Notes under the pieces: generated by a model
Database searches by the model: none
What the model saw: the letters and a program-made list of their open reading frames with translations, nothing else
Told to the model about the DNA's origin: nothing
Made by a program: the position numbers and the translations under genes
Source of the DNA: an uncultured Rickettsiales bacterium
Lineage (GTDB): Bacteria > Pseudomonadota > Alphaproteobacteria > Rickettsiales > UBA1997
DNA length: 27,840 nucleotides
NCBI GenBank assembly: GCA_951800555.1
Contig: CATOJU010000002.1
Location: 1-27,840 of the forward strand
Direction of reading: 5' to 3'
Shown: positions 6,986 through 15,500 of the stretch, one piece after another
Position numbering within the stretch: the first letter of the stretch is position 1
Layout of the letters: each line of letters begins with the position of its first letter

Positions 6986-8026
6986 ATGACAGAAATAAAT
7001 TGCGATAATTTTTTAAGCAAAATTAGTGAATTTAATGAATCTTGTGAAGATCTTAGCAAAAAACAACAAGAAAATAAACAACGGATAGATCATATCGAAA
7101 ATGTTATAAATATGGCTAAAGAAGATTTAAACGCAATAAATATAAATCCAAATATGATAGATAAAGAAATAGAAAACACAATAGAAAATATTGGAAAAAC
7201 AATTTATAATATCAAAAATAAAAAAAATATATTAGAAAATCAGAAAAAATTAATTATTTTTAATTATAGAATAGAACTTTTAAGTGAAAGATTAAAACAA
7301 TCAAATAATCAAAACCCAGAAAATGAAAAATTAAATCTTTCTAATAAAATTAAATATTTTAAACAATTATTAAACGATCTAAAAAATGAAGAAAAAAATC
7401 TTAAAAAAAATGTTGATAAAATAAAAAAAGATGCGGAAAAACTTGATAAATACTTCAACAATAATTTATCTTCTAAGAAAGATGTAGAAAATATAATTAA
7501 AAATAAAAAAATTAATAAGGAAAATATAGATGAAATATCGGAATATTTTTATCTAAATACAGCTAGTGGTACAGCTAATATTGATTTTCCAAAACAACTT
7601 TTAAAAACTGCTTCCACTACATTTGGAAATTTAACAGCACAACAGAATACAGAAGAAATAGAAAACCAAAAAAATTTTGTTAAAAAATGTATTTTAAGTG
7701 CAATATTAATTTATCATCAAAATATGATAATACAAGATAAAAAAATAAATAAATTAAATGAAATTAAAAAATTACTTAATGATAATAGGTTTAATATTAG
7801 AATAAAAAATAATGACAAAACAAATAAACGAGAATATATTTTATATGAACTTAATCAAGGAGAAAACAATCTAAATAATGAAAATAAAGACATAATAGAA
7901 AATAAAATAATATCGAATAACCTTGACGAAGATTTAAAAAATGAATTAAAAAATTTAAAAACAACTCTTGAAAATTTAAATAAATATCTTGATAAAAAAT
8001 ATATAATTAATGAACTAAAATTTTAG
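6986..8026 (+). CDS. Coiled-coil protein of unknown function, 346 aa
   Basis: This is an unrecognised, Lys/Asn/Glu-rich protein. It appears almost entirely helical, with no signal peptide, transmembrane segment or known catalytic motif. Heptad-like patterns of Ile/Leu occur over residues ~10-150 and again at ~280-345; the middle (~185-245) is less charged (NTASGTANIDFPKQLL, then a stretch beginning CILSAILIYHQNM) and may be a small globular helix bundle. A weak GGA-type ribosome binding site (CGGAAAAGA) precedes the start. It follows the 1452 aa coiled-coil gene on the same strand but has its own predicted promoter, and it converges on the exonuclease gene. Shared composition and location suggest the two coiled-coil proteins may belong together, but no direct sequence similarity between them is evident. 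Confidence 0.82.
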   Translation: MTEINCDNFLSKISEFNESCEDLSKKQQENKQRIDHIENVINMAKEDLNAININPNMIDKEIENTIENIGKTIYNIKNKKNILENQKKLIIFNYRIELLSERLKQSNNQNPENEKLNLSNKIKYFKQLLNDLKNEEKNLKKNVDKIKKDAEKLDKYFNNNLSSKKDVENIIKNKKINKENIDEISEYFYLNTASGTANIDFPKQLLKTASTTFGNLTAQQNTEEIENQKNFVKKCILSAILIYHQNMIIQDKKINKLNEIKKLLNDNRFNIRIKNNDKTNKREYILYELNQGENNLNNENKDIIENKIISNNLDEDLKNELKNLKTTLENLNKYLDKKYIINELKF

Positions 8027-8075
8027 TGATAAATAAAATTAAAATTAAAAAATAAATTAAAGTTGAATATCAGTA

Positions 8076-8891
8076 TTAAAAAATCCCTCTGGTATCAACT
8101 TTTTTCCATTCCTCTAAAAATTCATTAAAATGTGATACATTTTTATTTATCATATAATCTTTTAATTCTCTATTCATCTTTAAAAAATTTTCTTTATTTA
8201 TAGTCCCATTTAATAAATTGTAATTTAAATAGACTAAATATGTATTTAAAACATCAGTTTCGCAATAATCATCTATTTCTTTTAATCGCCCTTCATCAAA
8301 CATTCCGGCAACTTTTGAACCATCAACTCCAATTTTTCCTGGTATTCCTAAAATACTACAAACTTCATTCATTTTACATCTAGCAGAAGTTCCGAAATCT
8401 GATAAAGCTTCTAATAAATCACAATGCCAATCTAAAGAATAACGACTATTATAGCTATTCCATTTATCTCCAGATTTAAATAAATTTTTTGCAGAAATCC
8501 CATATTTCATTGCCCTATATTTCATAACAGGTAAATCAAAACATTTTCCATTATAACTAATAATTCTTGGAATGTTGTCACATAAATATTTAAAAAATTT
8601 TTGTGTTATTTGTTCTTCTGTATTATCTAGACTTGATATTGTGCCGACTTTTTCTAATTTATAATATTCAGAATCATAATTTTTTTCTATTTTTGCGCTT
8701 AATACACTAATACTTACAACTCTATGAAATAATTGTCTTGGGAATGGATTTCCCCCTGAAATTTCTTTACTATATTCTTCTAGTTCTTCCCTTTTAGAAA
8801 TAATATCTGTTGTTTCACTTCCAGTTAAATTGTACAAAACATCAGTATCCGGAATTGTTTCTATATCAAATACAAATAATTTTTCTAGCAT
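8076..8891 (-). CDS. Stand-alone 3'-5' exonuclease related to the PolB proofreading domain
   Basis: Motifs match the DnaQ-like/DEDDy exonucleases of the predicted PolB-type 3'-5' exonuclease family (Pfam DNA_pol_B_exo2 as I recall it). FVFDIETIPD holds the first Asp and Glu (residues 9 and 11 from the chosen start), ISYNGKCFDLPV holds the second Asp, and YCETDVLNTY holds the Tyr-x3-Asp that ends the active site. The frame stays open to an ATG at 8966. However, the extra 25 residues are a basic-hydrophobic stretch outside the family domain, and the Met at 8889-8891 starts exactly where the exonuclease fold begins, so I prefer 8891. Neither start has a clear ribosome binding site. The protein has no polymerase domain and probably processes DNA or RNA 3' ends; its substrate is not known from the sequence. 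Confidence 0.85.
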   Translation of the reverse strand: MLEKLFVFDIETIPDTDVLYNLTGSETTDIISKREELEEYSKEISGGNPFPRQLFHRVVSISVLSAKIEKNYDSEYYKLEKVGTISSLDNTEEQITQKFFKYLCDNIPRIISYNGKCFDLPVMKYRAMKYGISAKNLFKSGDKWNSYNSRYSLDWHCDLLEALSDFGTSARCKMNEVCSILGIPGKIGVDGSKVAGMFDEGRLKEIDDYCETDVLNTYLVYLNYNLLNGTINKENFLKMNRELKDYMINKNVSHFNEFLEEWKKVDTRGIF

Positions 8892-9105
8892 AGATTTATT
8901 AATTTTATTAAGTAATTTTATGTTAAAATTTATTTGAATTAAAATCAAGTTTTTGATAAATTTCATTATTTTTTTAGTTTTATTTGTTATTTATATTTTT
9001 TTATTTTTACACTAATGAAGAATAGTCAATAAAATAAACATAAATAGGAAATAAATATAATGAAAAATAGATATAATAAAAAACAATAAAAATTGCATTT
9101 TTTTC

Positions 9106-9134
9106 TTGACTTTTAAAAAAGTAATATATATTAT
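9106..9134 (+). promoter_or_regulatory. Predicted promoter of tRNA-Asn
   Basis: TTGACT (9106-9111), a 17 bp spacer and TATTAT (9129-9134) lie 13 bp before the mature tRNA 5' end. The boxes match the consensus at 5 of 6 positions each. Confidence 0.55.
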
Positions 9135-9147
9135 ATTTAATAGGTAT

Positions 9148-9222
9148 TCCACAATAGCTCAGCGGTAGAGCTATCGGCTGTTAACCGATCGGTCGTAGGT
9201 TCGAATCCTACTTGTGGAGCCA
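9148..9222 (+). tRNA. tRNA-Asn (anticodon GTT)
   Basis: A complete cloverleaf can be folded. The acceptor TCCACAA (9148-9154) pairs with TTGTGGA (9212-9218). The D-stem is GCTC/GAGC. The anticodon stem ATCGG/CCGAT encloses the loop CTGTTAA, with anticodon GTT at 9180-9182. The T-stem GTAGG/CCTAC encloses TTCGAAT. The discriminator is G and the 3' CCA is encoded. Asn is a very heavily used residue in the proteins of this window. Downstream (9273-9289) a weak AACCAA/TTGGTT hairpin is visible and may help terminate the transcript; the rest of 9223-9418 shows nothing else. Confidence 0.97.
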
Positions 9223-9418
9223 TTTTTATGTCTAAAAATAATCTAATCTATATATATAATTATAAATCTATAAACCAAATTTATTGGTTATGTTAAAATT
9301 GTATCTTTTTACTCTGGTTTTTTTATTTATTTTAATAAATCTTAACGGTTAAAACAATTAATATCATTAAAAAACAAAACTAATAAAAATTATTATAATA
9401 TATTTTTAAAAAATATTT

Positions 9419-10069
9419 TTATTTTTTTAAAGCAATAGTAATACCATCTTCCGCTGGTAATAAAATTGACAAATATTTTTCATTATCAGCTAATTTTTTA
9501 TTGAATATTTCCATTGATTCTTTTGTACTTTTTCTTATTCTATATGGTAATTCTTCATTGTAAACAGCACCAGAAAGTAGTGTATTATCTGCCACTATAA
9601 GTCCACCTTTTTTTATATTTTTTTCTGCCCAATCCAAATAATCTAAATAATGATTTTTTTCAGCATCTATAAAAATCATATCAAATTCCTCATCTAAATT
9701 TTTTAAAATATCTTTCGCATCTCCTTCAAGAATAGTTATTTTATTTTCCAATTTAGCAATTTTAAAATTATTTCTAGCCTTTTCTATACTTTCTTTATCT
9801 CTTTCTATTGTGTAAATTTTTGCATCTTCATCTATTACTCTTGCCAACCATATAGCAGAATAACCATAAAAAGTCCCTATTTCTAATATTTTTTTAAATT
9901 TTCCTAACTTTATAAATATTTGCAATAACTGTCCTTCTTCCGGATTTATATTAATTTCCCTATTAACTTTTTTTGCATCCTCTCTTATTCCCCTTAAAAT
10001 ATTATCTTCTTTTATAAAGGTATTTCTAATATATTCTATTTTATTATTTATATATAAACTATTTCTCAT
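9419..10069 (-). CDS. SAM-dependent O-methyltransferase (class I, COMT-like)
   Basis: This 216 aa protein has the layout of the bacterial O-methyltransferase family 3 (Pfam Methyltransf_3, related to caffeoyl-CoA O-methyltransferases and YrrM-type proteins). Motif I, ILEIGTFYGYSAIWLA (residues ~60-75), binds SAM. YTIERD supplies the acidic residue for the ribose. FDMIFIDAEKNHYLDYLDWA carries the metal-binding Asp and Lys, and LIVADNTLLSGAV carries the second metal-binding Asp-Asn pair. Some members modify tRNA wobble uridines and others small catechol-like molecules; the substrate cannot be told here. Its start is 4 bp after the stop of the putative sdhD, making it the last gene of a tight three-gene operon. 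An AT-only hairpin around 9400-9416 just past the stop might terminate it. Confidence 0.9.
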   Translation of the reverse strand: MRNSLYINNKIEYIRNTFIKEDNILRGIREDAKKVNREININPEEGQLLQIFIKLGKFKKILEIGTFYGYSAIWLARVIDEDAKIYTIERDKESIEKARNNFKIAKLENKITILEGDAKDILKNLDEEFDMIFIDAEKNHYLDYLDWAEKNIKKGGLIVADNTLLSGAVYNEELPYRIRKSTKESMEIFNKKLADNEKYLSILLPAEDGITIALKK

Positions 10070-10073
10070 AATT

Positions 10074-10424
10074 TTACAGTAATAAAATGCTATTAAAATG
10101 TAATTGCAAAATTGCTAAAACAACAGCTAAAATTATTGTATAATTAATAATACAAATTGCAATTGATAATTTTTTAATTATTTCCATATCTTTTATGCAA
10201 TTTCTAATTAAATAAATAATTTCAAAATTTATATGATAACCTATAAAAATAAAAAATAATATACCAAAAATTACATTTATTGGTTTAAGAAATAGTATTG
10301 GAATTTGATTTTCCGGTTGTTTTAAAACTACAAGTATAGTATATATAAACCATATTATTAATGGTGCTAGAAATACTCCTTTAATTCCATTTTTCAAAAA
10401 AAATTGTTCGTTATCTTGTCTCAT
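10074..10424 (-). CDS. sdhD: Putative succinate dehydrogenase membrane anchor subunit SdhD
   Basis: This 116 aa protein has three predicted transmembrane helices (residues ~17-35, ~49-71, ~87-110), the usual size and topology of SdhD, the small anchor of respiratory complex II in the inner membrane. From memory the order of features fits rickettsial SdhD. A polar N-terminus leads into FLKNGIKGVFL (compare the LLQRVTGI motif), then a Trp/Tyr-rich first helix, then KPINV before helix 2, and GYH in helix 2 matching the haem b ligand His. The Arg of the QR(V)TG motif is replaced by Asn, and the usual Asp-Tyr quinone-site pair is not evident. It overlaps the upstream gene by 4 bp (ATGA), a translational-coupling arrangement. 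Subunits A and B are not in this window. A generic small membrane protein remains possible. Confidence 0.6.
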   Translation of the reverse strand: MRQDNEQFFLKNGIKGVFLAPLIIWFIYTILVVLKQPENQIPILFLKPINVIFGILFFIFIGYHINFEIIYLIRNCIKDMEIIKKLSIAICIINYTIILAVVLAILQLHFNSILLL

Positions 10425-10825
10425 ATACTTAAAATATATATTAAAAATATAATAAAAATTAATATACTAAAAAAATATACTGCATAATTACCATTTTTTA
10501 TGTTTATTTTTCTTATTTTTTTAAAACTTAACAGACGAAAACGAATTTCATTTATTGTATAAAATATTATATTAAATAAAAAAAAGTAAATCAATATACT
10601 ATATAATACATATTTAAAACCAGAACAATTAAAACATAATATATCATAATTTTGTTTTTTTGTAGTATATGCTAAGTTTATAAAGTAACAGCTAAATATT
10701 AAAATAAATAAATAGGAAATTATTATTGATATTATGTAAAACCTATAATAAAATTTTTCTTTTTCTTTTATTTGTCTTAATAAATATGTTGATTGTCTCT
10801 TAAACATAAAATATTTTTTGTACAT
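10421..10825 (-). CDS. sdhC: Putative divergent succinate dehydrogenase cytochrome b556 subunit SdhC
   Basis: This 134 aa protein has three predicted helices (residues ~28-50, ~70-92, ~112-132). The call rests on pairing with the sdhD-like gene through an ATGA overlap, and on a weak alignment by eye to the family. FKRQSTYLL stands where RP.SPHL.IY is expected, KFYYRFY where SILHRxxG is expected (the Arg is kept), and FYTINEIRFRLLSF where YHxxNGIRHLxxDxG is expected. In that alignment the haem-ligand His of helix 2 is Tyr and the GIRH His is Phe, so the protein is highly derived. A Met at residue 7 is an alternative start; neither has a clear ribosome binding site. If this is not SdhC it is an unknown three-helix membrane protein. 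Confidence 0.45.
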   Translation of the reverse strand: MYKKYFMFKRQSTYLLRQIKEKEKFYYRFYIISIIISYLFILIFSCYFINLAYTTKKQNYDILCFNCSGFKYVLYSILIYFFLFNIIFYTINEIRFRLLSFKKIRKINIKNGNYAVYFFSILIFIIFLIYILSI

Positions 10826-10942
10826 ATTAATTTATATATATTAATATTATATTTTTATTTTTAATATACAATAAAAATTTAAATACAAAACTTTTTTTAA
10901 AATTAATATATTTTAAAAATACATATATGTAAAATTTTAATA

Positions 10943-12310
10943 TTATAAAAAAATTGAAGCTAATTTTAATATCAATAAAAATGATAAAGAATCAACAGTA
11001 GTTGTTATAAACGATCCAGAACTTACCGCGGGATCAAATTTAAGTTTATCTAAAATTATAGGGATAATACTTGCCATTAAACCACCTAAAAATAAAACAA
11101 AAATCAAAGTTACAAAAAAAATAAAAGATAATATTAAATTTTTTTGCCAAATATATACACCTATACCACCAAAAATACCTATCCCGGCCCCATTAAGTAA
11201 CCCAGTAAATGCTTCTTTAAATATTATTTTTTTATTATTCCTATTTTTCAACTTTCCAGAAGCGATATTTCTAACCATAACAGTTAAAGTTTGGGTACTC
11301 GCAATTCCACCTACACCAGCAATCAAAGGCATTAAAGCAGCTAAACATACAACCCTTTCCACAGTCGAAGCAAATAAATTTATTACTCCACTTCCAATAG
11401 AAGTTGTTAATATTGTAATAACAAGCCAAGGAAAACGTTTTATTGTAGCTTTAAAAATATTTGAATCAATATCATCCTCCGTTAGATTTCCCATTAATAA
11501 TAAATCTTCTTTTGCCTCTTCATCCATAATATCTATAATATCATTTAAATATAATACACCTATTAGAACACCGTTATCATTTACAACTGGGGCAGAAAAA
11601 AGATTATATTTATTAAATAATATAACTGCATCCTCTTGCTTCATATCACTTTTTAGAATTCTTAGTTCGTCAGTATTACGCATTATTTGAAACATTTTTT
11701 TACCAAAATCATTTTTCAATAATTGCCCAACAGAAACTGTTGAAACCGGTCTGTAATAATCATCAACTATTACCATTTCAGAAAGTTCACCAGTTAAACT
11801 TCTATTTTTTTGTACATACTTTATAACTTCTTCAATAGTCCAATCTTTTGGTACAGCTATATACTCATTAGAACCTAAAATACGACCGATTGTATCTTCA
11901 GGATATGATAAATATTCTTCAATTAATTCTCTTTTTGAATTTTGATTTATACCTTCAATTATTTCTTTTACAAAATCTTGTTTATGTAAATCACCCAAAA
12001 TATAAACTACATCATCTACATCTAATTTTGATAATATAACTTTTAAATCATTTTTATTAATTAATAAAATTACTTCATTTCTTATATTTTCTTGCAATTC
12101 TATTAATGTTTCTGGATCTAATTGATCACCAAAAATATTTATCAATTTAATTTTTTGTTCTTTATTTAAATTGCAGATCAAATCCGCTTGATCGGCGGGA
12201 TGTAAACTCGCAACTATTTTTTTAGTCTGAGTTTGTAAATTACAATCTAGTGTATTTTTTATTTTTTCCAAAAGTATGCCAGATAATCCATAATCTGTAT
12301 TTTTATCCAT
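10943..12310 (-). CDS. mgtE: Magnesium transporter MgtE
   Basis: This 455 aa protein has the complete MgtE architecture. An N-terminal superhelical domain (residues ~1-130) includes SLHPADQADLICNL. A pair of CBS domains (~135-260) acts in the family as the magnesium sensor that closes the pore. A C-terminal channel domain of five helices (~285-455) follows. Diagnostic membrane motifs are GVGGIASTQTLTVMVRNIA (the G.AG.Q. signature) and FDPAVSSGSFITTTVDSLSF, which keeps the pore Asp. The product is a dimeric inner-membrane Mg2+ channel. No Mg-sensing leader RNA is evident upstream. The next gene downstream, putative sdhC, starts 117 bp later, so joint transcription is possible but not shown. 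Confidence 0.95.
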   Translation of the reverse strand: MDKNTDYGLSGILLEKIKNTLDCNLQTQTKKIVASLHPADQADLICNLNKEQKIKLINIFGDQLDPETLIELQENIRNEVILLINKNDLKVILSKLDVDDVVYILGDLHKQDFVKEIIEGINQNSKRELIEEYLSYPEDTIGRILGSNEYIAVPKDWTIEEVIKYVQKNRSLTGELSEMVIVDDYYRPVSTVSVGQLLKNDFGKKMFQIMRNTDELRILKSDMKQEDAVILFNKYNLFSAPVVNDNGVLIGVLYLNDIIDIMDEEAKEDLLLMGNLTEDDIDSNIFKATIKRFPWLVITILTTSIGSGVINLFASTVERVVCLAALMPLIAGVGGIASTQTLTVMVRNIASGKLKNRNNKKIIFKEAFTGLLNGAGIGIFGGIGVYIWQKNLILSFIFFVTLIFVLFLGGLMASIIPIILDKLKFDPAVSSGSFITTTVDSLSFLLILKLASIFL

Positions 12311-12409
12311 TTTTTTAAAAAAATTTATGATTATTATTGTAATAATAAATATTATTTTTTATAAAAACAAGGAAAAATTCTAAAATTTTAATTTTTTTTA
12401 AAATAAATA

Positions 12410-12440
12410 ACCCCGATGTATAGTATGCGGGGTATTTTTT
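12410..12440. terminator. Hairpin terminator between the giant gene and mgtE
   Basis: ACCCCG (12410-12415) pairs with CGGGGT (12428-12433), with weak inner pairing of ATGTA/TATG. On the plus strand it is followed by ATTTTTT. On the minus strand, the sense of the giant gene that ends at 12532, it is followed by TATTTATTTT. It can therefore act in either direction and probably ends the giant transcript about 100 bp past its stop. Stem and right flank copy those of the hairpin at 6742-6771. Confidence 0.65.
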
Positions 12441-12531
12441 AGAATATATAGTAAATATAATGCAAATATTTAGTAAACTATTGAATTTTTACTTGATATT
12501 TTCTAATTACATAAATTAATAATTTACAACA

Positions 12532-15500
12532 TTAAAATTTTCCGGATTCCTTGCAATTCTCTAAATCATCCATATTACATTTATTATCTGATTCAGAACA
12601 AGCTTTCAAACGTGTAATTCCATTATCTGATAAAGCACCATGACTCATACCTTTTCCTTTATCCAAACCACCTTTATCGCCACCTAAATAATGGAAAAAT
12701 TCATAACTACTATATTTCCATTCTTTTCTTCCTTCACCATGGCCACCATCACTAAAATTATATTCAAGTTTATATGAGTATCGGTATGCTGGGAATTTAT
12801 AACGCCTATTCCAATCTTTAAGACCACCATTTTCATCTGTAGCTACTACAGTAGTCTTAAGTTCTCCATCATCAATACATTTAACTCTTAATTTACCATA
12901 TGAAGTTGAATCAACTATATTAGACACACAGGCATTAATAACACCACCAAAATCAGCTTCAGCACTTTTACTATATCTAAGTTTTACAACACCTATTCTA
13001 TAGAATCTTCCTTTTTTAGCTCCACCGTATGGATCTACTTGAGTACTTTCAGAAGATAATCCAGTACACCTTTTTTTGCAAACAGCTTGTTTTTGAATTC
13101 GCCAACCGTCAGGAGTGCACTTCATAACCATATATAATCCATTATCAACTGGATTTGGAGTACCACCATAATATGTAGCTTCTTTAACAAGGTAATCTTT
13201 ATATATATTATTACAACCTATTATTCCAATCCCATTATACTCATTATATGTATTTTTTAATTCATTATTTGAAAAGAAATTTACAAAGTGAGTTTCATAA
13301 ATTTGTTTTATTTCTTTCTTTTCATCTTCTGCTAAACTACAATCTTTAGTAGTTATATTTGTATAATCACCTTTCATAACTTTTCCTACTTGATCATCAT
13401 TTAAGTTACTTACTTCTTTACATACAAAGCTACCAGTATCATATATATCATATGTATATATTTTTCCAGTAAATGGTTTAGTCTCTTCGGATTCACTTTC
13501 CGAACTTTCTTCGGATCCACTTTCAGATGAATTATCAGCAGCTGGTATTTTTTTATTTAGTACAATTGATGAATTATTTTCTAATTTAATAGCAGAATAT
13601 TCGATTTTTTTATCTATTAAAAGATAATTATTATAATTGTAATCATAAAATAGTTCTTCTTCTGTACTTTCACCAGTTTCATCATTTATTTCAGTCAATT
13701 TTTCTCCTGTTTTTGTTTTAAGAAATTCGATCATTTTATATATATTAACTTGTCTATTATATATATTTTGTAATTTAGCATCCTTCTTTATAATCTTTTT
13801 TTCACCATCTTTTTCAACTTCTTTTGAATCATCTCTGATTATTTCATTCCCAAGTTTGGTTTCTAAATCTGTAATGGCGTTTTTTCTATTATCATTATTA
13901 TTATAATAACCTTCATATTTGCTATTATATTTACCTACATCACACACATTATGGCCACTAAAATTTTCTGTTTCTCCGTTGTCTTTTGTAATTTCTGTAT
14001 TGCATGTTTTATCAGTTTTAGTACCAACAAAATTTGAATCACTATCTATAGAATAAGTTGTATTAATACCAGAATATTTTTTATAATTTGTATTTTTGTC
14101 ACTATTAGTTGCATTAACCTTCACGCCACCAGCTTTATTATTTACCTCCGTGTTGTTATCATGATAGCAATAACATTTATTATTATCACTAGTTAAATCA
14201 GTACCATCAGCCTCTTTCTTTGCATTCTTTTTTGATTGCTCTTCAACTTTATCTGTTATATATTCTTTTTTAATATCCGCATAATCTGGATTATTATTTA
14301 TTGCTTTAATAGCTCTTTCTTTAATAATTTCTTTTTTTGTATCATCTAATAAAATAGTAAAACTATTTTTACCATCATATAATCTTTTAACAATTGCTTT
14401 TTGCCCATCTTCTTTTTTATATTTTACCATTACTTTATACGAAGAATCATAAGCACCAGTTTCTGAATAACCATCTGCTACATATTTTGTAGCATTATTA
14501 TTTTTAACTTTTTTAATAAAACTATCATCTTCTAGTTTATCAAAACATATTTTAGCTGTAGAACTGTGCGTAATTGATATATACTTTTCAAGATCAAATG
14601 GTGGTATTGGACTTTCAGTATAAATATCATAATCATAAATACCACTAATACTCTTATCAGAATCACATATTTTATTCAATTTGTATTCACTATTTTTGTC
14701 ATGAATAGTAAAAATATTATTTTCTTCAATTTTAATTGATTGATCATTAATATTGTCATCAGAAAAATCACCTTTAACATTTTGAATAACAACATATTTC
14801 CCAAATCCATAGTAAGTATTAGCTAAATCAAAACATTTATTTTGGTTTCTTTCTGAATCAGTACATTCCGAAACTTGTCCATTTTCAAATTTTAAGGCTT
14901 TACCTTTACAAGCCATAGGAACACAATAACCACCATCCTTTTTTAAATCTTTTAATTTTACTATATTTCCAGATCCTGATGAACTTGCTGGTCTTGGAAC
15001 AGCATTCCCCGCTACCTGGCTTTCACTAAATGTAATACATTCTTTCCTATCAAGATCTCTACAAAAACTATGTGGTAAATTATTATTATCTAATTCCCCA
15101 TATCTCTGTATATCATAAGACCTTAAACCATTAGATAGATTACTACTAGCTGTTATACCATTAATTGCTTTTCTATTTTTTGCCCTTTCATATGGATCTT
15201 CAAATCTATTTCTACAATCTGCTGATATTTTTGTAACAAATTTTTTTGCTTTATATGTTGCAGCATCTGATTCATCTTGTCCATAATATATTATATAATT
15301 ACTAATTCTATTAAGATCTTCATTTAGAACAAAAGCTGTTCCGATTGAACCATTATTATTTAAATTTCCTTCACCATCTATCTTAGGACACTCTAAATAG
15401 GATGTAAATGTGTTCATATCCGAACCACTTCTAATTTTTACATAATTAGTAATGTTACTATTATTTTCCGCAAACCTTTCTTGAAACTCTTTAGTAACAG

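Noticed and set aside
8892..8966. N-terminal 25-residue extension of the exonuclease as a targeting sequence
   Set aside because: It lies outside the conserved domain and has no ribosome binding site. Its Lys/Ile/Asn/Leu make-up is what AT-rich upstream DNA gives by chance.
12311..12531. Magnesium-responsive leader RNA upstream of mgtE
   Set aside because: Only the short ACCCCG hairpin is seen. There is no extended G/C-containing structured leader or pairing that resembles the known Mg riboswitches.
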